Below are positions 17,036 to 26,832 of a DNA stretch of 64,000 nt, piece after piece. Source of the DNA: Roseiconus lacunae (lineage in GTDB: Bacteria; Planctomycetota; Planctomycetia; Pirellulales; Pirellulaceae); assembly GCF_008312935.1 (NCBI RefSeq), contig NZ_VSZO01000043.1:1-64000 (forward strand). Direction: 5' to 3'. The position numbers and the translations under genes were made by a program. Every line of letters begins with the position of its first letter. Position 1 is the first letter of the stretch. The notes under the pieces are model-generated. The model was given only the letters and a program-made list of their open reading frames with translations, did no database searches and was not told where the DNA came from.

Positions 17036-18649
17036 ATGAGTGAGATCAATCACGAGTGCGGCGTCGCGGCGATTTATCACCTTTCCGGCCGTGGACGCAG
17101 CCCGGTGTGCCCCGAGCAAGGGCCACGGCAGATCTCTCGGTTGCTGCCGCGAATGCTGCTCGACATTCAGAATCGAGGGCAACTCGCTGCGGGGATGACG
17201 ACCTACAATCCGGATCAGCCGCGATTGTTGATGACCCGTAAAGACGTCGGGACCGTGACCGAAGTCTTTCGCCTGAATCATCGCGCCAAGTGCGAATCGA
17301 TCATGCAAGGCTTGGCCGGTAGCGCGTCGATTGGCCACGTGCGGTATGCGACGTGCGGACAAGACGATCGGAACTATGCCCAGCCGTTCGAACGCGAACA
17401 TATCCATAAACGCAAGTGGTTCAGTTTCTGCTTCAACGGGCAACTGGCCAACTACAGCCTGCTCAAAGAACGTCTACTGGCCGACGGCGATCACCACTTA
17501 GTGCTCGATACCGACACTGAAATCCTGATGCACGAAATCGGGCGTGTGCTGAGCCAATCGACCGAGCGTGTGGAGTGGATCGATGTGCTTCGCCAAGTTG
17601 CCGGCGATTTCGATGGTGCTTATTCGTTGGCGTTGCTATCCGCCGAAGGCGAAATGATCGTCGCACGAGATCCCTTGGGGATCAAACCGATGTGCTATGT
17701 CCACGAAGGTCCCTTCTTTGCCGCGGCAAGTGAAAGTGTCGCGCTTTTGAACTTGGGATTCGAAACCAGCCAGATCAAATCACTCGCCCCGGGGCACGCC
17801 GTCATCGTTCATCCCGAAACCGGTGTGCGGATCGAGCAATTCGTCGAGAGCAAAAAGAACGCGCATTGCTTCTTCGAATGGATCTACTTTGCCAACGTTG
17901 CCAGCACCCTGGATGATCGCAGCGTGTATTTGACTCGAACACGGCTGGGGGAGGAGCTGGCACGATCGGAGCGTGAAGACGGGCGAATCCCGCTCGATGA
18001 TCCGGACACAATCATCGTTCCCGTGCCCGACACTAGTAAGGCCGCCGCCGATGCGATGGCCTACCAGTTGTCGATTCCCTGCCGCGAGGGATTGATCCGC
18101 AATCGCTATGCCGGTCGAACGTTTATCGAAGGTGGGCGGGCGCGTAAAGCCAAAGCCGCGACAAAGTACACCCCGCTTCGTGACGTCTTAGAAGGCAAAC
18201 GTGTCATCCTCGTCGAAGATTCAATTGTCCGCAGTACGACGATGAATGTGTTGCTCGACCGCATCCGTGAAGTCGGTGGCGCCAAAGAAATCCATGTCCG
18301 TGTGGCGTGCCCGCCGATCGTCGCGCCATGCTTTTACGGCATCGACATGAGCACGATCGATCAACTGATCGCGCCAAAATACTTTGGAACCGAAGGCCTG
18401 TTGACACCCGAAGCACAGCAGCGACTCGCCGATGATTTGGGGGCCGATTCACTGCGTTACTTGCCCGTCGAAGCGATCGCACGAGCGATTGATTTGCCCG
18501 AAACCGAGCTCTGCCAAGCTTGCGTGACGGGGCAGTATCCAACCGAGTGTGGCCAGCACCTTTACCAAATCGCACTCGATAACCGAGGCAGCGACGTCGA
18601 TAGCGGACGAACCTACGAACAGCTTGCCGCGGTGATGAATAGCCAGTAA
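17036..18649 (+). CDS. purF: Amidophosphoribosyltransferase (PurF)
   Basis: PurF makes phosphoribosylamine from PRPP and glutamine, the committed step of purine synthesis. The 537-residue protein starts at ATG 17036 (an in-frame TTG lies at 17012). The N-terminal nucleophile Cys is at residue 8 in [11 protein letters not shown], so a 7-residue propeptide must be removed. GHVRYATCG and FNGQLANY form the glutaminase site. The PRPP-binding motif is [13 protein letters not shown] at about residue 398. The asparagine-rich loop is FNGQLANY rather than the usual HNGNL, so it belongs to a divergent branch. It is 152 bp upstream of apt, a second PRPP user. Confidence 0.92.
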   Translation: MSEINHECGVAAIYHLSGRGRSPVCPEQGPRQISRLLPRMLLDIQNRGQLAAGMTTYNPDQPRLLMTRKDVGTVTEVFRLNHRAKCESIMQGLAGSASIGHVRYATCGQDDRNYAQPFEREHIHKRKWFSFCFNGQLANYSLLKERLLADGDHHLVLDTDTEILMHEIGRVLSQSTERVEWIDVLRQVAGDFDGAYSLALLSAEGEMIVARDPLGIKPMCYVHEGPFFAAASESVALLNLGFETSQIKSLAPGHAVIVHPETGVRIEQFVESKKNAHCFFEWIYFANVASTLDDRSVYLTRTRLGEELARSEREDGRIPLDDPDTIIVPVPDTSKAAADAMAYQLSIPCREGLIRNRYAGRTFIEGGRARKAKAATKYTPLRDVLEGKRVILVEDSIVRSTTMNVLLDRIREVGGAKEIHVRVACPPIVAPCFYGIDMSTIDQLIAPKYFGTEGLLTPEAQQRLADDLGADSLRYLPVEAIARAIDLPETELCQACVTGQYPTECGQHLYQIALDNRGSDVDSGRTYEQLAAVMNSQ

Positions 18650-18801
18650 CGAATAGCTGGCGATGTTGAATCGTTGGCGATCAGTTTTCGGCTCGTCATC
18701 GCGCACCCAATCGGCCGGTTACGACGCTCTCTGGTCAGCCGGACGTCGGCAAGATAGGCTTTCGTTGACCGATTCCGGGTCAATTTCTTGCCGCTCCCTC
18801 G

Positions 18802-19338
18802 ATGCCCAGAACTGCAGCGATGACCGCCGAATTGCAACAACACATCCGTGAGATTCCAGACTTCCCGAAACCGGGGATCATCTACCGCGACATCGCGCCA
18901 CTGCTGGCGTCGCCGGACGCCTTGCGGGCCGCGACCGAAGTGATGGCCGCACCATTTAAAGACGAAAAGATCGACATCGTCGCCGCTGCCGAGGCACGCG
19001 GTTTTATCTTCGCCGCGCCGATGGCAATCCTACTCGGAGCAGGGTTTGTGCCGATTCGTAAGCCCGGAAAATTGCCCTTTGAAACGCATTCGCATGCGTA
19101 TGACTTGGAATACGGCACCGACGAATTGCACGTTCATGTCGATGGCGTCCAAGCCGGCCAACGCGTCGTGTTGGTCGACGACTTACTGGCTACCGGTGGC
19201 ACGATGCAGGCTTGCTGTCGATTGATCGAACGTTGTGCGGCCGAAATCGTTGGGTGCTCGTTCCTCATTCATTTGGCAGACTTGGGCGGGGAAGCCAAGT
19301 TGGAACCCTACCGTGTTGAATCGGCCATCGTGTATTGA
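18802..19338 (+). CDS. apt: Adenine phosphoribosyltransferase
   Basis: Apt salvages adenine to AMP using PRPP. The 178-residue protein has IPDFPKPGIIYRDIAPLL at the N-terminus, AAAEARGFIFAAP, FVPIRKPGKLP, SHAYDLEYGTDELHVH and the PRPP-binding VVLVDDLLATGGTM, all typical of the family. A second in-frame ATG at 18820 would remove six residues. It follows purF on the same strand, and the pair may share a transcript. The convergent VWA gene ends 151 bp downstream. Confidence 0.95.
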   Translation: MPRTAAMTAELQQHIREIPDFPKPGIIYRDIAPLLASPDALRAATEVMAAPFKDEKIDIVAAAEARGFIFAAPMAILLGAGFVPIRKPGKLPFETHSHAYDLEYGTDELHVHVDGVQAGQRVVLVDDLLATGGTMQACCRLIERCAAEIVGCSFLIHLADLGGEAKLEPYRVESAIVY

Positions 19339-19366
19339 CCACTTCAGTGGCGATCGAACGGGTGTC

Positions 19367-19397
19367 GAATCACAGGAATCCCGGTGTGATTCACCGG
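19367..19397. terminator. Possible alternative hairpins between convergent genes
   Basis: Two mutually exclusive hairpins are visible: gaatcaca/tgtgattc (8 bp, 10-nt loop, 19367-19392) and ccggtg/caccgg (6 bp, 5-nt loop, 19381-19397). They lie between apt and the VWA gene. Neither is followed by a T run, so termination would be weak or Rho-dependent. Confidence 0.3.
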
Positions 19398-19489
19398 TCG
19401 ACAGGCTTATGTCGCAACCTCGGTCAATGTCGTACGGCTGTCGTAATTTTGCGTTAAACCGATGCGAGCGCGTAGGGAGTGCGAATGCG

Positions 19490-21841
19490 TTAGGCCATTT
19501 GCCACTGTCGGCGGAGCCACCATTCGGTCGACATCGCGGCAGTAAACAGTAGGAACACAATCCAGCCACTGATCGGTCCGTCGCCGAGTCCAGACTTTTC
19601 GATCACTGGTGTCTCCGCCGTACGACGCTTCGTTCGGATCGTATCAATCAGTGGATCAAGGTTTACCGGGTCAAAGCTTGCCCCGCCATGTTGTTCGGTC
19701 AACGACGCGAGCTGTTGCAGATAAACAAGATCTGGCATTGGGTTGGCTAGTTCACGACTTGTTTCGGTCACTTGAAAGGCAACCTCATCACCGCGAATGG
19801 TCGGGTCGTCTGCCTCGATGACTAGCTTATAAAATCCTGGTTCCAGGTCTGGTAGCGTTCCGCTAATGCGAGATTCTTCGCCGCTGCCTTCGGTAACATC
19901 CAACGCCGTCGCATCGCCATCACCGTTGACGACGGTCGCCGATAGTCGGATTGGCGACGAACGCTCGCTAAGCGATTGAACGCGTGCTTGAAATTCGACT
20001 TGGGTATCACCTTCGAATCGTCGTTGTCCCAACTCGGCGATGACGCTGTCACCACCTTTCTCTTCACGCGACATCACCCAGAGCATCAGTTGTCGCCAAA
20101 ATCGCCGGTGGACTTCGCTTTTGCCGATCCGCCACCAACGATAGGTTTCGTCGATCGCTAAGGCCGCGACGCGGCCTTTGCCGTAAGTCCCGATGACCAG
20201 CAGCGGTTGTTGGTCACCGGTTTCGAGCAGAGTTTGAACGCCCGATCGAGGCTTTGCGCCGACAAAACGATTGGCACCTGAAAGCGTTGGTAGTTGTTCC
20301 CAAACCGACTTGGCCGTCGAGCCGCCCAAGTCGACGATCGGGTGCTGTCGGGAACGGTTCAGTTTAATAGGGCCGGCGATTTGGCTTTTCAGTCTTGCCT
20401 GACGTTCGGCCACTGACAAGGCTGAGCGAGCCGGCTGCCGCCGTGCGGATGCGTCCAGGATCACGGGCAGTGCATCCGCCAACGGCCCCTCGGCATAACC
20501 GCCGATGTCATAGGTGGAAAGGCCACCAAGTGTGATCAGGCCGACCCCGGAAGCAATTCGATCGGCAATCAATTTCAATTGAGTCTGCCCGAGGGCCGAA
20601 GCATCGACGTCACCAAGGATCAGGATGTCGAACCGTCCCGGCTGAAGCGCCGCTTCGAGCGACACCGGCCACTTCTGGTCTCCTCGGATCGTCGCGACCT
20701 GCAGTTCCAGATCTGGGAACCCACTGAGTGATCGACGTAAAAATGCGAGTTCGGGCCGCCCCGGTCCCTCCAGAATTAGGATTCGGCCGCCGCCTTCGCG
20801 AACTTCCACAAACGCGGTTTGTGAGTTGTTGCTCGTCACCCATTCGCCGTCTTGTGCGGCCGCAGAGACTTCTAATCGATAGACGCCAGGAGCGGGGGCT
20901 TCAATGGGAAGGTTGACCGCCAGTGATTCTTGCGCCGATCGTGGATCCAGTTGTCTTGTGCGTACCTGGTCCCGATTTCCCGCTTCATCAACCCAGGTCA
21001 CACTGATCGGTAGTTCGATACTTGCCAGTCCGGTTGCTTCGACGGTGAATGATAAATCGAATTGATTGCCCGAAAATAGTTGCAAGCTATCCGGAAGATT
21101 CGTGATCGCGACATCACGGGACGCATCGTCAGACGCCGGAGGCCCGATCGGTACGCTCCAAAGTGGTACTCCCAATGCATCCAATACTTGTGCACCGTAG
21201 CGTGCATCGGTGGGAGTCATCATGTCACCGGTCGATCGGCGAGTATTCGTATCGGTACCAGGCGATGCGTCCGCCCGCGCGGTTTGTTTTCCATCACCCA
21301 ATAAGACGACACCGGCAAGTGTCTTGGCGGTCGTTGCGTTAATCGCACCGGCGAGTGCCATGCCCAAGTCGGTGGCGTCTCCGTCTGGCTGAAGTTCGCT
21401 AAGTTTTTGATTCAGGCGGTCGATCGCGGTCAAGTCGTTGGCTTGGCCGATGACGTTTGATTGCCGGTCGTAGCTCAGTACTTCGATTTCTAAGAATTCA
21501 TCAAACGATCTGATGCCACCGAGCAGACGAGTGATCACATCTTGTTGTGTTTCCCAACGACTGGCCCCACTGCCATCGGGAAGTGACATGCTTTTGGATT
21601 GATCGACCGCGACGATCAGTGTGGCCGGTGAAGGAATGTTGTCGGTGCGGATCAGCGTCGGCCGGACCGCAGCGAGTAATAGCAGAAGTGCCGCGAAGGA
21701 ACGCAGGGTCATCAGCAAGCGTCGCTTGCGGCGATCTTCGGTCGGCGGGGTCACGATCGCGATCACCGCAACGATGGCGACCGAAGCCAGTAATACAATC
21801 AAAGGCGATGCATAAAGTGGTTCAAACGAAATAGAGGTCAT
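19490..21841 (-). CDS. Large membrane protein with VWA and glutamine amidotransferase-like domains
   Basis: A 783-residue membrane protein. Two N-terminal membrane segments (about residues 10-30 and 42-62) precede a von Willebrand A domain with the MIDAS motif DQSKS (about residue 80). Residues ~345-480 (GRILILEGPGRPELAFLRRS to IGGYAE) resemble a glutamine-amidotransferase-like fold often found in planctomycete VWA proteins. A last membrane helix (WIVFLLFTAAMSTEWWL) is at the C-terminus. The ATG at 21841 overlaps the upstream stop as ATGA, which supports this start over a longer frame at 21997. Function unknown; probably part of a BatA/BatB-type membrane complex. Confidence 0.85.
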   Translation of the reverse strand: MTSISFEPLYASPLIVLLASVAIVAVIAIVTPPTEDRRKRRLLMTLRSFAALLLLLAAVRPTLIRTDNIPSPATLIVAVDQSKSMSLPDGSGASRWETQQDVITRLLGGIRSFDEFLEIEVLSYDRQSNVIGQANDLTAIDRLNQKLSELQPDGDATDLGMALAGAINATTAKTLAGVVLLGDGKQTARADASPGTDTNTRRSTGDMMTPTDARYGAQVLDALGVPLWSVPIGPPASDDASRDVAITNLPDSLQLFSGNQFDLSFTVEATGLASIELPISVTWVDEAGNRDQVRTRQLDPRSAQESLAVNLPIEAPAPGVYRLEVSAAAQDGEWVTSNNSQTAFVEVREGGGRILILEGPGRPELAFLRRSLSGFPDLELQVATIRGDQKWPVSLEAALQPGRFDILILGDVDASALGQTQLKLIADRIASGVGLITLGGLSTYDIGGYAEGPLADALPVILDASARRQPARSALSVAERQARLKSQIAGPIKLNRSRQHPIVDLGGSTAKSVWEQLPTLSGANRFVGAKPRSGVQTLLETGDQQPLLVIGTYGKGRVAALAIDETYRWWRIGKSEVHRRFWRQLMLWVMSREEKGGDSVIAELGQRRFEGDTQVEFQARVQSLSERSSPIRLSATVVNGDGDATALDVTEGSGEESRISGTLPDLEPGFYKLVIEADDPTIRGDEVAFQVTETSRELANPMPDLVYLQQLASLTEQHGGASFDPVNLDPLIDTIRTKRRTAETPVIEKSGLGDGPISGWIVFLLFTAAMSTEWWLRRQWQMA

Positions 21842-24294
21842 GCCGCATCCCTCTGTTTCGTCTGTCGCGACGAGGTCGACGGTCGTTGCGAATAGAAACG
21901 ATTCGAAAGAATCAGCTCCAGCAAAAACACTGCCAGCGCGATAAACATCAGAGGTGACCACAAAGGCAGCGTTTGTTTGGCATCTCCCGAGGTCCAATCC
22001 ATTTCTTCGATTGACGAGATCACCCGCAGGTCTTCTCCGTACTGGGTTTGCACGAGTGATTCAGGGACGCGCTGGAAACTGAATCGTTGTCGCGGCAAGT
22101 TGACGGAAAATCCAAGCCCACTCGTTCTGCCACGGATCCAGTGAATGCCGCTGCGATCGGGGGTCCCGATCGTGATCAATCGATCTTCGGGCGGCGAATT
22201 TGAATCGTCTGCAAATTCGATCGGTACGGGGGCATTTCGTCCGGCGGGAAACCATTGCAGTCGAACGGGAGGCTGTTTCAATTCGTCCGTGGGGGCGGTG
22301 GCGGCTTTTTCAGCGATGAGTGATTCGGCGGGCAACGCGACCGGCGAGCCGACCGCAGCCGACCAATGACCGACGTCGCGACCGGTCGTGTACCGCGTCA
22401 ATTCTCGTGTGAGCGCAAACGTCGGCCAAAGATTGTCGGCACGGAACAAATCATTCCAAGGCTTCCGCGATACCAAGTCCGGGATCGGAGTGGTCAACAG
22501 CAGCGTTCCGGCACTCGCGTTTTCCAACAGCGCCGGATGCTCCGTTCCCGCGTATCGCATCAGCGTCGACCATCCCGTCTCGGGTTGCGCTTGCCAGTAT
22601 TGATGAATCCGCAGATCTTGAAAGGGAATGTCACCGGGCAGGTTCAACAGTGATGCGAGTGCGGGGTGAGAGTCTGCCGAGATTTGAAGATACGTTCCCG
22701 GTTCACGAACCCGCCAGCGTCGTTCCAAAAGCAGCCCCTTCAGTTCGACCGCCGCGTTGCCGAGTCCCGGTCCAGCAGCGATCAACACTTTCTTTCCGGA
22801 CTGGGAATAGGATTCGAGTTGCTGGCCTTCGAGCAGCGACGCGGACGGATTCAATAGCACGACGCCATCGAAGTCAGCTAGACGCACGCCGGGCAAATCA
22901 TCTTGCAGTGAAATTTCCGTATCGTATTGCGAAGGGGCACCGTTGGCTTCGGCGGACACCAAATCAACGAATTCTTCCGCTTCGATACGGTCGTCACCAA
23001 CGATCAACAGTCGACTTGGCGGCAAAATTTCGATCGAAAAATAGGACACGTCGTCAACCGCCAACGCATCGGAGCCCGTCAGACGCATCGCCCCGTGATG
23101 TAGGCCACTTTCGAGTGGTGGTAACGTCAGCTGGATTTCGACATCGCGCCCCGGTTGAGCACTGACGCTGACGCGGTCGACGGGCTTGGCTTCGGGACGA
23201 ATGACGTCACCGTTGCGAACAACCGGCAAACCAGCGTGGGAAGAGAATAAAACGCACTCGACGGTCACTTCCTGTTGAAACGATGGATCGTCGAGTTCCG
23301 TGTTCGTTCCCGTCGATGCTTCGTCTTTCGCATCCATGGAAAGCGTTGAGGTAACGGTGATCGGTGAGCGTGGCGCCGGCGCGGGATTGGAAATCGAGAC
23401 CGATGACAATTGACGGTTGGTCCCCTGGTAGGGTCCCGTATCCCAAATCGTTAAGCGAATGTCTTGCTCGGTAAGAAGTGCTCGTAGTGATTGAAGCGAA
23501 TCGGATTTGGGAAAGCTCGATTCAGTCATCCCGCTAACGATGACGATCTGACGTGAGTCGATATCGCTGGTCGCCAAGACACGCGCGGCCGCTTCGATTC
23601 GCGCCGCCAGAGGCTGGACGACTTCCGCTGGTTCGAATGCCTCGATCTTTGCGATCGCTCCGGCCGCGTCTGCCGAAAACGTTGCCGGTGTCGCGGAACG
23701 ATCGATCGCGATGACGCGGCTGTTTCGGCCGGCGGCTCGGACGATTTCTTTGGCCGCCTCACCGATTCGGTCGGATCGCAGATCGTTGTTCGATGACCAA
23801 GCTGATTCGATTGAGTTATCGACAATGACCGCCAGGGCGACCGGTTGCTGCTGGGCGATCTCCGGTGGATCGCTGCCGCTGATCGTAACGGCGGCCCAGG
23901 CAATCGAAGAAAGCAGGAAAACCAATCCGCCGGCAAATAATCCGAGTGCGATCGGCCGGCGGCCTACTTTTGAAGCGGCAACCGAGGCCATCAAAAGTAG
24001 CGCGACACCGACGGCGGCGACAATACCGATCGCGATCCACGTCGGGCTCAAGGCGGCCGTGGACACGGGCCGTGCGAGCGCCAATGCCAGCGCAGCGATC
24101 GCGGCAATTCGCAACGCAAGCAACCACCAGCGGCGCACTCGCATCTTGCTGCGGTTCGTTTCAAATCGTTGAGACAGCAGTCGCACCGAAGGGAACGTTA
24201 CCCGCCGTGGTTCCTTGCGCGCGATCAGGTGCAAGGCAATCGGAATGCCGATCGCCGTGATGGCAATCAGTAGGGTGCCGTTAAGAAAATTCAC
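21838..24294 (-). CDS. BatA-like membrane protein with degenerate VWA domain
   Basis: An 818-residue protein with a GTG start. The N-terminus is a BatA-like module: a first helix, then IALHLIARKEPRRVTFPSVRLL, then RRWWLLALRIAAIAALALALARP. Two more helices follow. A VWA-like region starts at VALAVIVDNSIESAW; the MIDAS DxSxS is degenerate (DNSIES). The C-terminal helix is LMFIALAVFLLELILSNRF. BatA-type proteins are linked to aerotolerance and membrane complexes together with MoxR ATPases; here the MoxR gene is not in the window. It overlaps the next gene by ATGA and starts 9 bp from the end of a small membrane protein gene. Confidence 0.85.
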   Translation of the reverse strand: MNFLNGTLLIAITAIGIPIALHLIARKEPRRVTFPSVRLLSQRFETNRSKMRVRRWWLLALRIAAIAALALALARPVSTAALSPTWIAIGIVAAVGVALLLMASVAASKVGRRPIALGLFAGGLVFLLSSIAWAAVTISGSDPPEIAQQQPVALAVIVDNSIESAWSSNNDLRSDRIGEAAKEIVRAAGRNSRVIAIDRSATPATFSADAAGAIAKIEAFEPAEVVQPLAARIEAAARVLATSDIDSRQIVIVSGMTESSFPKSDSLQSLRALLTEQDIRLTIWDTGPYQGTNRQLSSVSISNPAPAPRSPITVTSTLSMDAKDEASTGTNTELDDPSFQQEVTVECVLFSSHAGLPVVRNGDVIRPEAKPVDRVSVSAQPGRDVEIQLTLPPLESGLHHGAMRLTGSDALAVDDVSYFSIEILPPSRLLIVGDDRIEAEEFVDLVSAEANGAPSQYDTEISLQDDLPGVRLADFDGVVLLNPSASLLEGQQLESYSQSGKKVLIAAGPGLGNAAVELKGLLLERRWRVREPGTYLQISADSHPALASLLNLPGDIPFQDLRIHQYWQAQPETGWSTLMRYAGTEHPALLENASAGTLLLTTPIPDLVSRKPWNDLFRADNLWPTFALTRELTRYTTGRDVGHWSAAVGSPVALPAESLIAEKAATAPTDELKQPPVRLQWFPAGRNAPVPIEFADDSNSPPEDRLITIGTPDRSGIHWIRGRTSGLGFSVNLPRQRFSFQRVPESLVQTQYGEDLRVISSIEEMDWTSGDAKQTLPLWSPLMFIALAVFLLELILSNRFYSQRPSTSSRQTKQRDAA

Positions 24295-24303
24295 AAGCGG
24301 TGT

Positions 24304-24657
24304 TTAATCTTTGAGTGCTTGCTCGCGAATCCGTCGCATTTTGTCTTGGTGATAACGATGCGTCCGAAACGCGTCTAGCATCGCAAGCACAATGATGACT
24401 AACAAGATGAAGGTAACGGCGGTCCATGCGGCGACGAATATCAATCGGTCGTTGACCAGCGTCGCGGCCAAGACCAACATCCCACAGATGCCGATCAGCG
24501 AGTTGACTTTCGAACGTGAACGTTTCCTTTGCTTTCGATATTCCAAATCATCATCGGAATCGAAATGATCGTGTGGCCATCCATGATGTTCCGTCCATTG
24601 CAGCCAAATTGCGAAAAACAACAGCGTGCCGCCGAGCAACAATCCTCCTCCAAACAT
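24304..24657 (-). CDS. Small membrane protein of unknown function
   Basis: A 117-residue protein from the ATG at 24657. It has one hydrophobic segment at the N-terminus (GGGLLLGGTLLFFAIWL), a charged middle (DDDLEYRKQRKRSRSK), then two hydrophobic segments (LIGICGMLVLAATLVN and AWTAVTFILLVIIVLAML) and a basic tail. It lies 10 bp after the M28 gene and 9 bp before the BatA-like gene, so it is clearly part of the operon. I recognise no family. A longer frame starting at 24825 overlaps the peptidase gene and is less likely. Confidence 0.7.
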   Translation of the reverse strand: MFGGGLLLGGTLLFFAIWLQWTEHHGWPHDHFDSDDDLEYRKQRKRSRSKVNSLIGICGMLVLAATLVNDRLIFVAAWTAVTFILLVIIVLAMLDAFRTHRYHQDKMRRIREQALKD

Positions 24658-24667
24658 GGCGTCTCCC

Positions 24668-25849
24668 CTAGCGGCTGGTGTTTCGCTTCGAACGGCTTTG
24701 CGCAAGAACCCATTGGTGAGCAACCCAAACGACCGCGGCGATCGATTCACCGCTGCAGTTTTCTGGGATATCGTTTTCGGTGTGCCAATACGATGGGCTG
24801 CCGATGCCCGGACGCGGATAGTCAAAGTCGATCACATCGATCGTCGGGATCTTTGCGATTTGGTTGAGCGGTAAGTGGTCGTCACGCAAGTCATGTCGCG
24901 TCTTGGGGACGAACGCATCGACGCGCAGGCGTTTCGCCACCTGCCAAAATGATTGCGCGACGGGCTTGGCATAACGAATACTGTTCATCTCGTAGTACAA
25001 CTTCAATTCTTTGTCGCCGATCATGTCAAACAACACGCCGGCACGAAACGGAACTTGCGGTGGCGACTGTCGGTAGGTTTGCGCGTAGAACGTCGATCCA
25101 AGAAAGTATCGGTCTCGGTTTTCGACCCAGACGAATTCCTCGCCATCGAAGAGCACCATGTCGATGCCGATGTCATCTGGCAAATCGTCAAGCTGATTGG
25201 ATAGTTCCATCAACCCGGCAGTCCCCGAGGCACCGTCGTTGGCACCGATGAAGGTTCCCTTGGGATTCTGACGGTCGCGGTCGGGGTAGGGACGCGTGTC
25301 GTAGTGGGCACAAAAAAGAAAGCGAATCGGCCGGTCGGGGTGCCACGACGCGATCAAGTTGGTCATCGTCATCGCCGATCCATCGTTCGGATTGCGAGTT
25401 TCGAAGTCTTGGCGAGTGACCTCGGCACCACGTTCGCGAAAGAAGCTCTCCAAGTAACGTTGTTGGCGAATCATCGCGTCGCTACCGGAGGGACGTGGCC
25501 CGAATTCGCAGAGTTTTTTCAGGTAGCCCATCGCGCGATCGCCGTCATAACGATCGGGAATCGGACGGCTTGACGGCGATTGATCGACGGCCGGGCCACG
25601 ATGAAGCATCACGCGGACAAACAACACGCCGCCAGCGATGAGCAGGACGACGAGTCCGACTAAAATCAACCGCGTCGTTAACCCAGCCCCGGGCGGAGCG
25701 ACGCTCGCCGATGGCTTCGTGGAACGATCCGGTCGTGCTTTACTGGAAGAGGCAGTCAAGGTCCTGTGATTCTCCATAACCGCGGTCGGTGACGTGCCCA
25801 TGAATTTAATGCTAGGGTCCAAAGAAAACGTTTCGGCGGTTGAACTCAT
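24668..25849 (-). CDS. Membrane-anchored M28 peptidase / glutaminyl-peptide cyclotransferase-like protein
   Basis: A 393-residue protein. A basic, Ser/Thr-rich N-terminus is followed by a single membrane helix (about residues 57-80), so the enzyme faces the periplasm. The catalytic domain has LFCAHYDTRPYPDRD, GANDGASGTAGLMEL, LFDGEEFVW, RHDLRDDHLPL and SYWHTENDIPENC. These zinc and general-base motifs match the M28 family and particularly the glutaminyl cyclase branch, which cyclises N-terminal glutamine. Aminopeptidase activity is an alternative. It is the first gene of the run leading to the BatA/VWA proteins, and the gap to the next gene is 10 bp. Confidence 0.88.
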   Translation of the reverse strand: MSSTAETFSLDPSIKFMGTSPTAVMENHRTLTASSSKARPDRSTKPSASVAPPGAGLTTRLILVGLVVLLIAGGVLFVRVMLHRGPAVDQSPSSRPIPDRYDGDRAMGYLKKLCEFGPRPSGSDAMIRQQRYLESFFRERGAEVTRQDFETRNPNDGSAMTMTNLIASWHPDRPIRFLFCAHYDTRPYPDRDRQNPKGTFIGANDGASGTAGLMELSNQLDDLPDDIGIDMVLFDGEEFVWVENRDRYFLGSTFYAQTYRQSPPQVPFRAGVLFDMIGDKELKLYYEMNSIRYAKPVAQSFWQVAKRLRVDAFVPKTRHDLRDDHLPLNQIAKIPTIDVIDFDYPRPGIGSPSYWHTENDIPENCSGESIAAVVWVAHQWVLAQSRSKRNTSR

Positions 25850-25952
25850 TCGCCGGGCTTCATTGTATGCCGATCCGACGTTTCACGCCTAGTTGGTGTG
25901 ACACTGATGCTGAATCGGACGCAGGCCGTCGGTGTCGACAACCGCTGCATTG

Positions 25953-26735
25953 TTAAAATGGGAATGACTCGTCGACTTCGCTGCCGGCAAGTTCGACGAG
26001 GAATTCTGACAGCCGACCGACAACTCCTTCCATCAATTGCCGGCCTTTCTCAGCAGTTGCGGCATGTGGATTTCCCGAGCCGGTATTGGAAGTCAACAAG
26101 TGCCAGGGACGCGAGATCGAAACCCAACCTTGATTGACCGCATCAAATCGAGTCGGATTGACGGCCCCGTCGTCGGCGGTCAGCTTACCGTTCTCGTCCG
26201 TCGCGACGAATTCGCGAAAGAACGCCAACCCCAACGCGGTTTCCATCTCCCCGGCATGATCTCCGGCATCTTCGAAAATCTCTTGCTGTAGATCGGCGCT
26301 AATGCCACGGAACCAATCGCAAAGGAACAGCTTGCATGGTGTTTGATTCATTAACTCGCGCAGCATCGGTTTAAATTCATTGCCGCCATGACTGTTCAGG
26401 ATCAGTAGTTTGTTGATCCCGCTGTTTGTCAGCGAACCGAGTAGGTCACGGAATATTGTCATCAGCGTCGACGGATGCAGGTTCATCGACAGCGGAAAGT
26501 GCGATTGATTTGTTTCTGTTCCGTAGGGAATCGGCGGTAACATCACGACTCGGGCACCGCGATTCCAGGCCGCTTCACAAGCGCGGGTGGCGATCGCATC
26601 TGCCTGAAACGTATCGGTACCGTAAGGTAGGTGCAAGTTGTGTGGCTCGGTCGCACCGGTCGGTAGGACGGCGACTTGATAGCGGCAATCTTTGACGAAT
26701 CCGTAGTTCGTTTCTGAGAGAATCCAGGGACGCAT
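25953..26735 (-). CDS. Creatininase-family amidohydrolase
   Basis: A 260-residue protein of the creatininase superfamily. The motifs are VLPTGATEPHNLHLPYGTD near the N-terminus, LILNSHGGNEF in the middle and DAGDHAGEMETALGL, which supply the metal-binding and catalytic residues. Relatives include creatininase, mycofactocin protein MftE and the FAPy deformylase ArfB, so the substrate cannot be stated. No mycofactocin or flavin genes are adjacent. It is separated from the M28 gene by ~100 bp and from the DUF3467 gene by a terminator, so it is probably a single-gene transcript. Confidence 0.88.
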   Translation of the reverse strand: MRPWILSETNYGFVKDCRYQVAVLPTGATEPHNLHLPYGTDTFQADAIATRACEAAWNRGARVVMLPPIPYGTETNQSHFPLSMNLHPSTLMTIFRDLLGSLTNSGINKLLILNSHGGNEFKPMLRELMNQTPCKLFLCDWFRGISADLQQEIFEDAGDHAGEMETALGLAFFREFVATDENGKLTADDGAVNPTRFDAVNQGWVSISRPWHLLTSNTGSGNPHAATAEKGRQLMEGVVGRLSEFLVELAGSEVDESFPF

Positions 26736-26770
26736 CGCGTGGTGCCTGCAAAGAACAAGGGGCGGTCAAT

Positions 26771-26805
26771 AAAAAAACCGTGTGCCGAAAAGCTCGACAC
26801 ACGGT
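26771..26805 (-). terminator. Strong intrinsic terminator downstream of the DUF3467 gene
   Basis: On the minus strand, a 12-bp stem (26777-26805, arms starting accgtgtg and ending cacacggt, one wobble) with a 5-nt loop is followed by seven T residues (26771-26777). This is a textbook Rho-independent terminator for the gene ending at 26833 and insulates it from the creatininase-family gene. Confidence 0.88.
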
Positions 26806-26832
26806 CCATTCAACGCAATTTGATCGTTGGAT

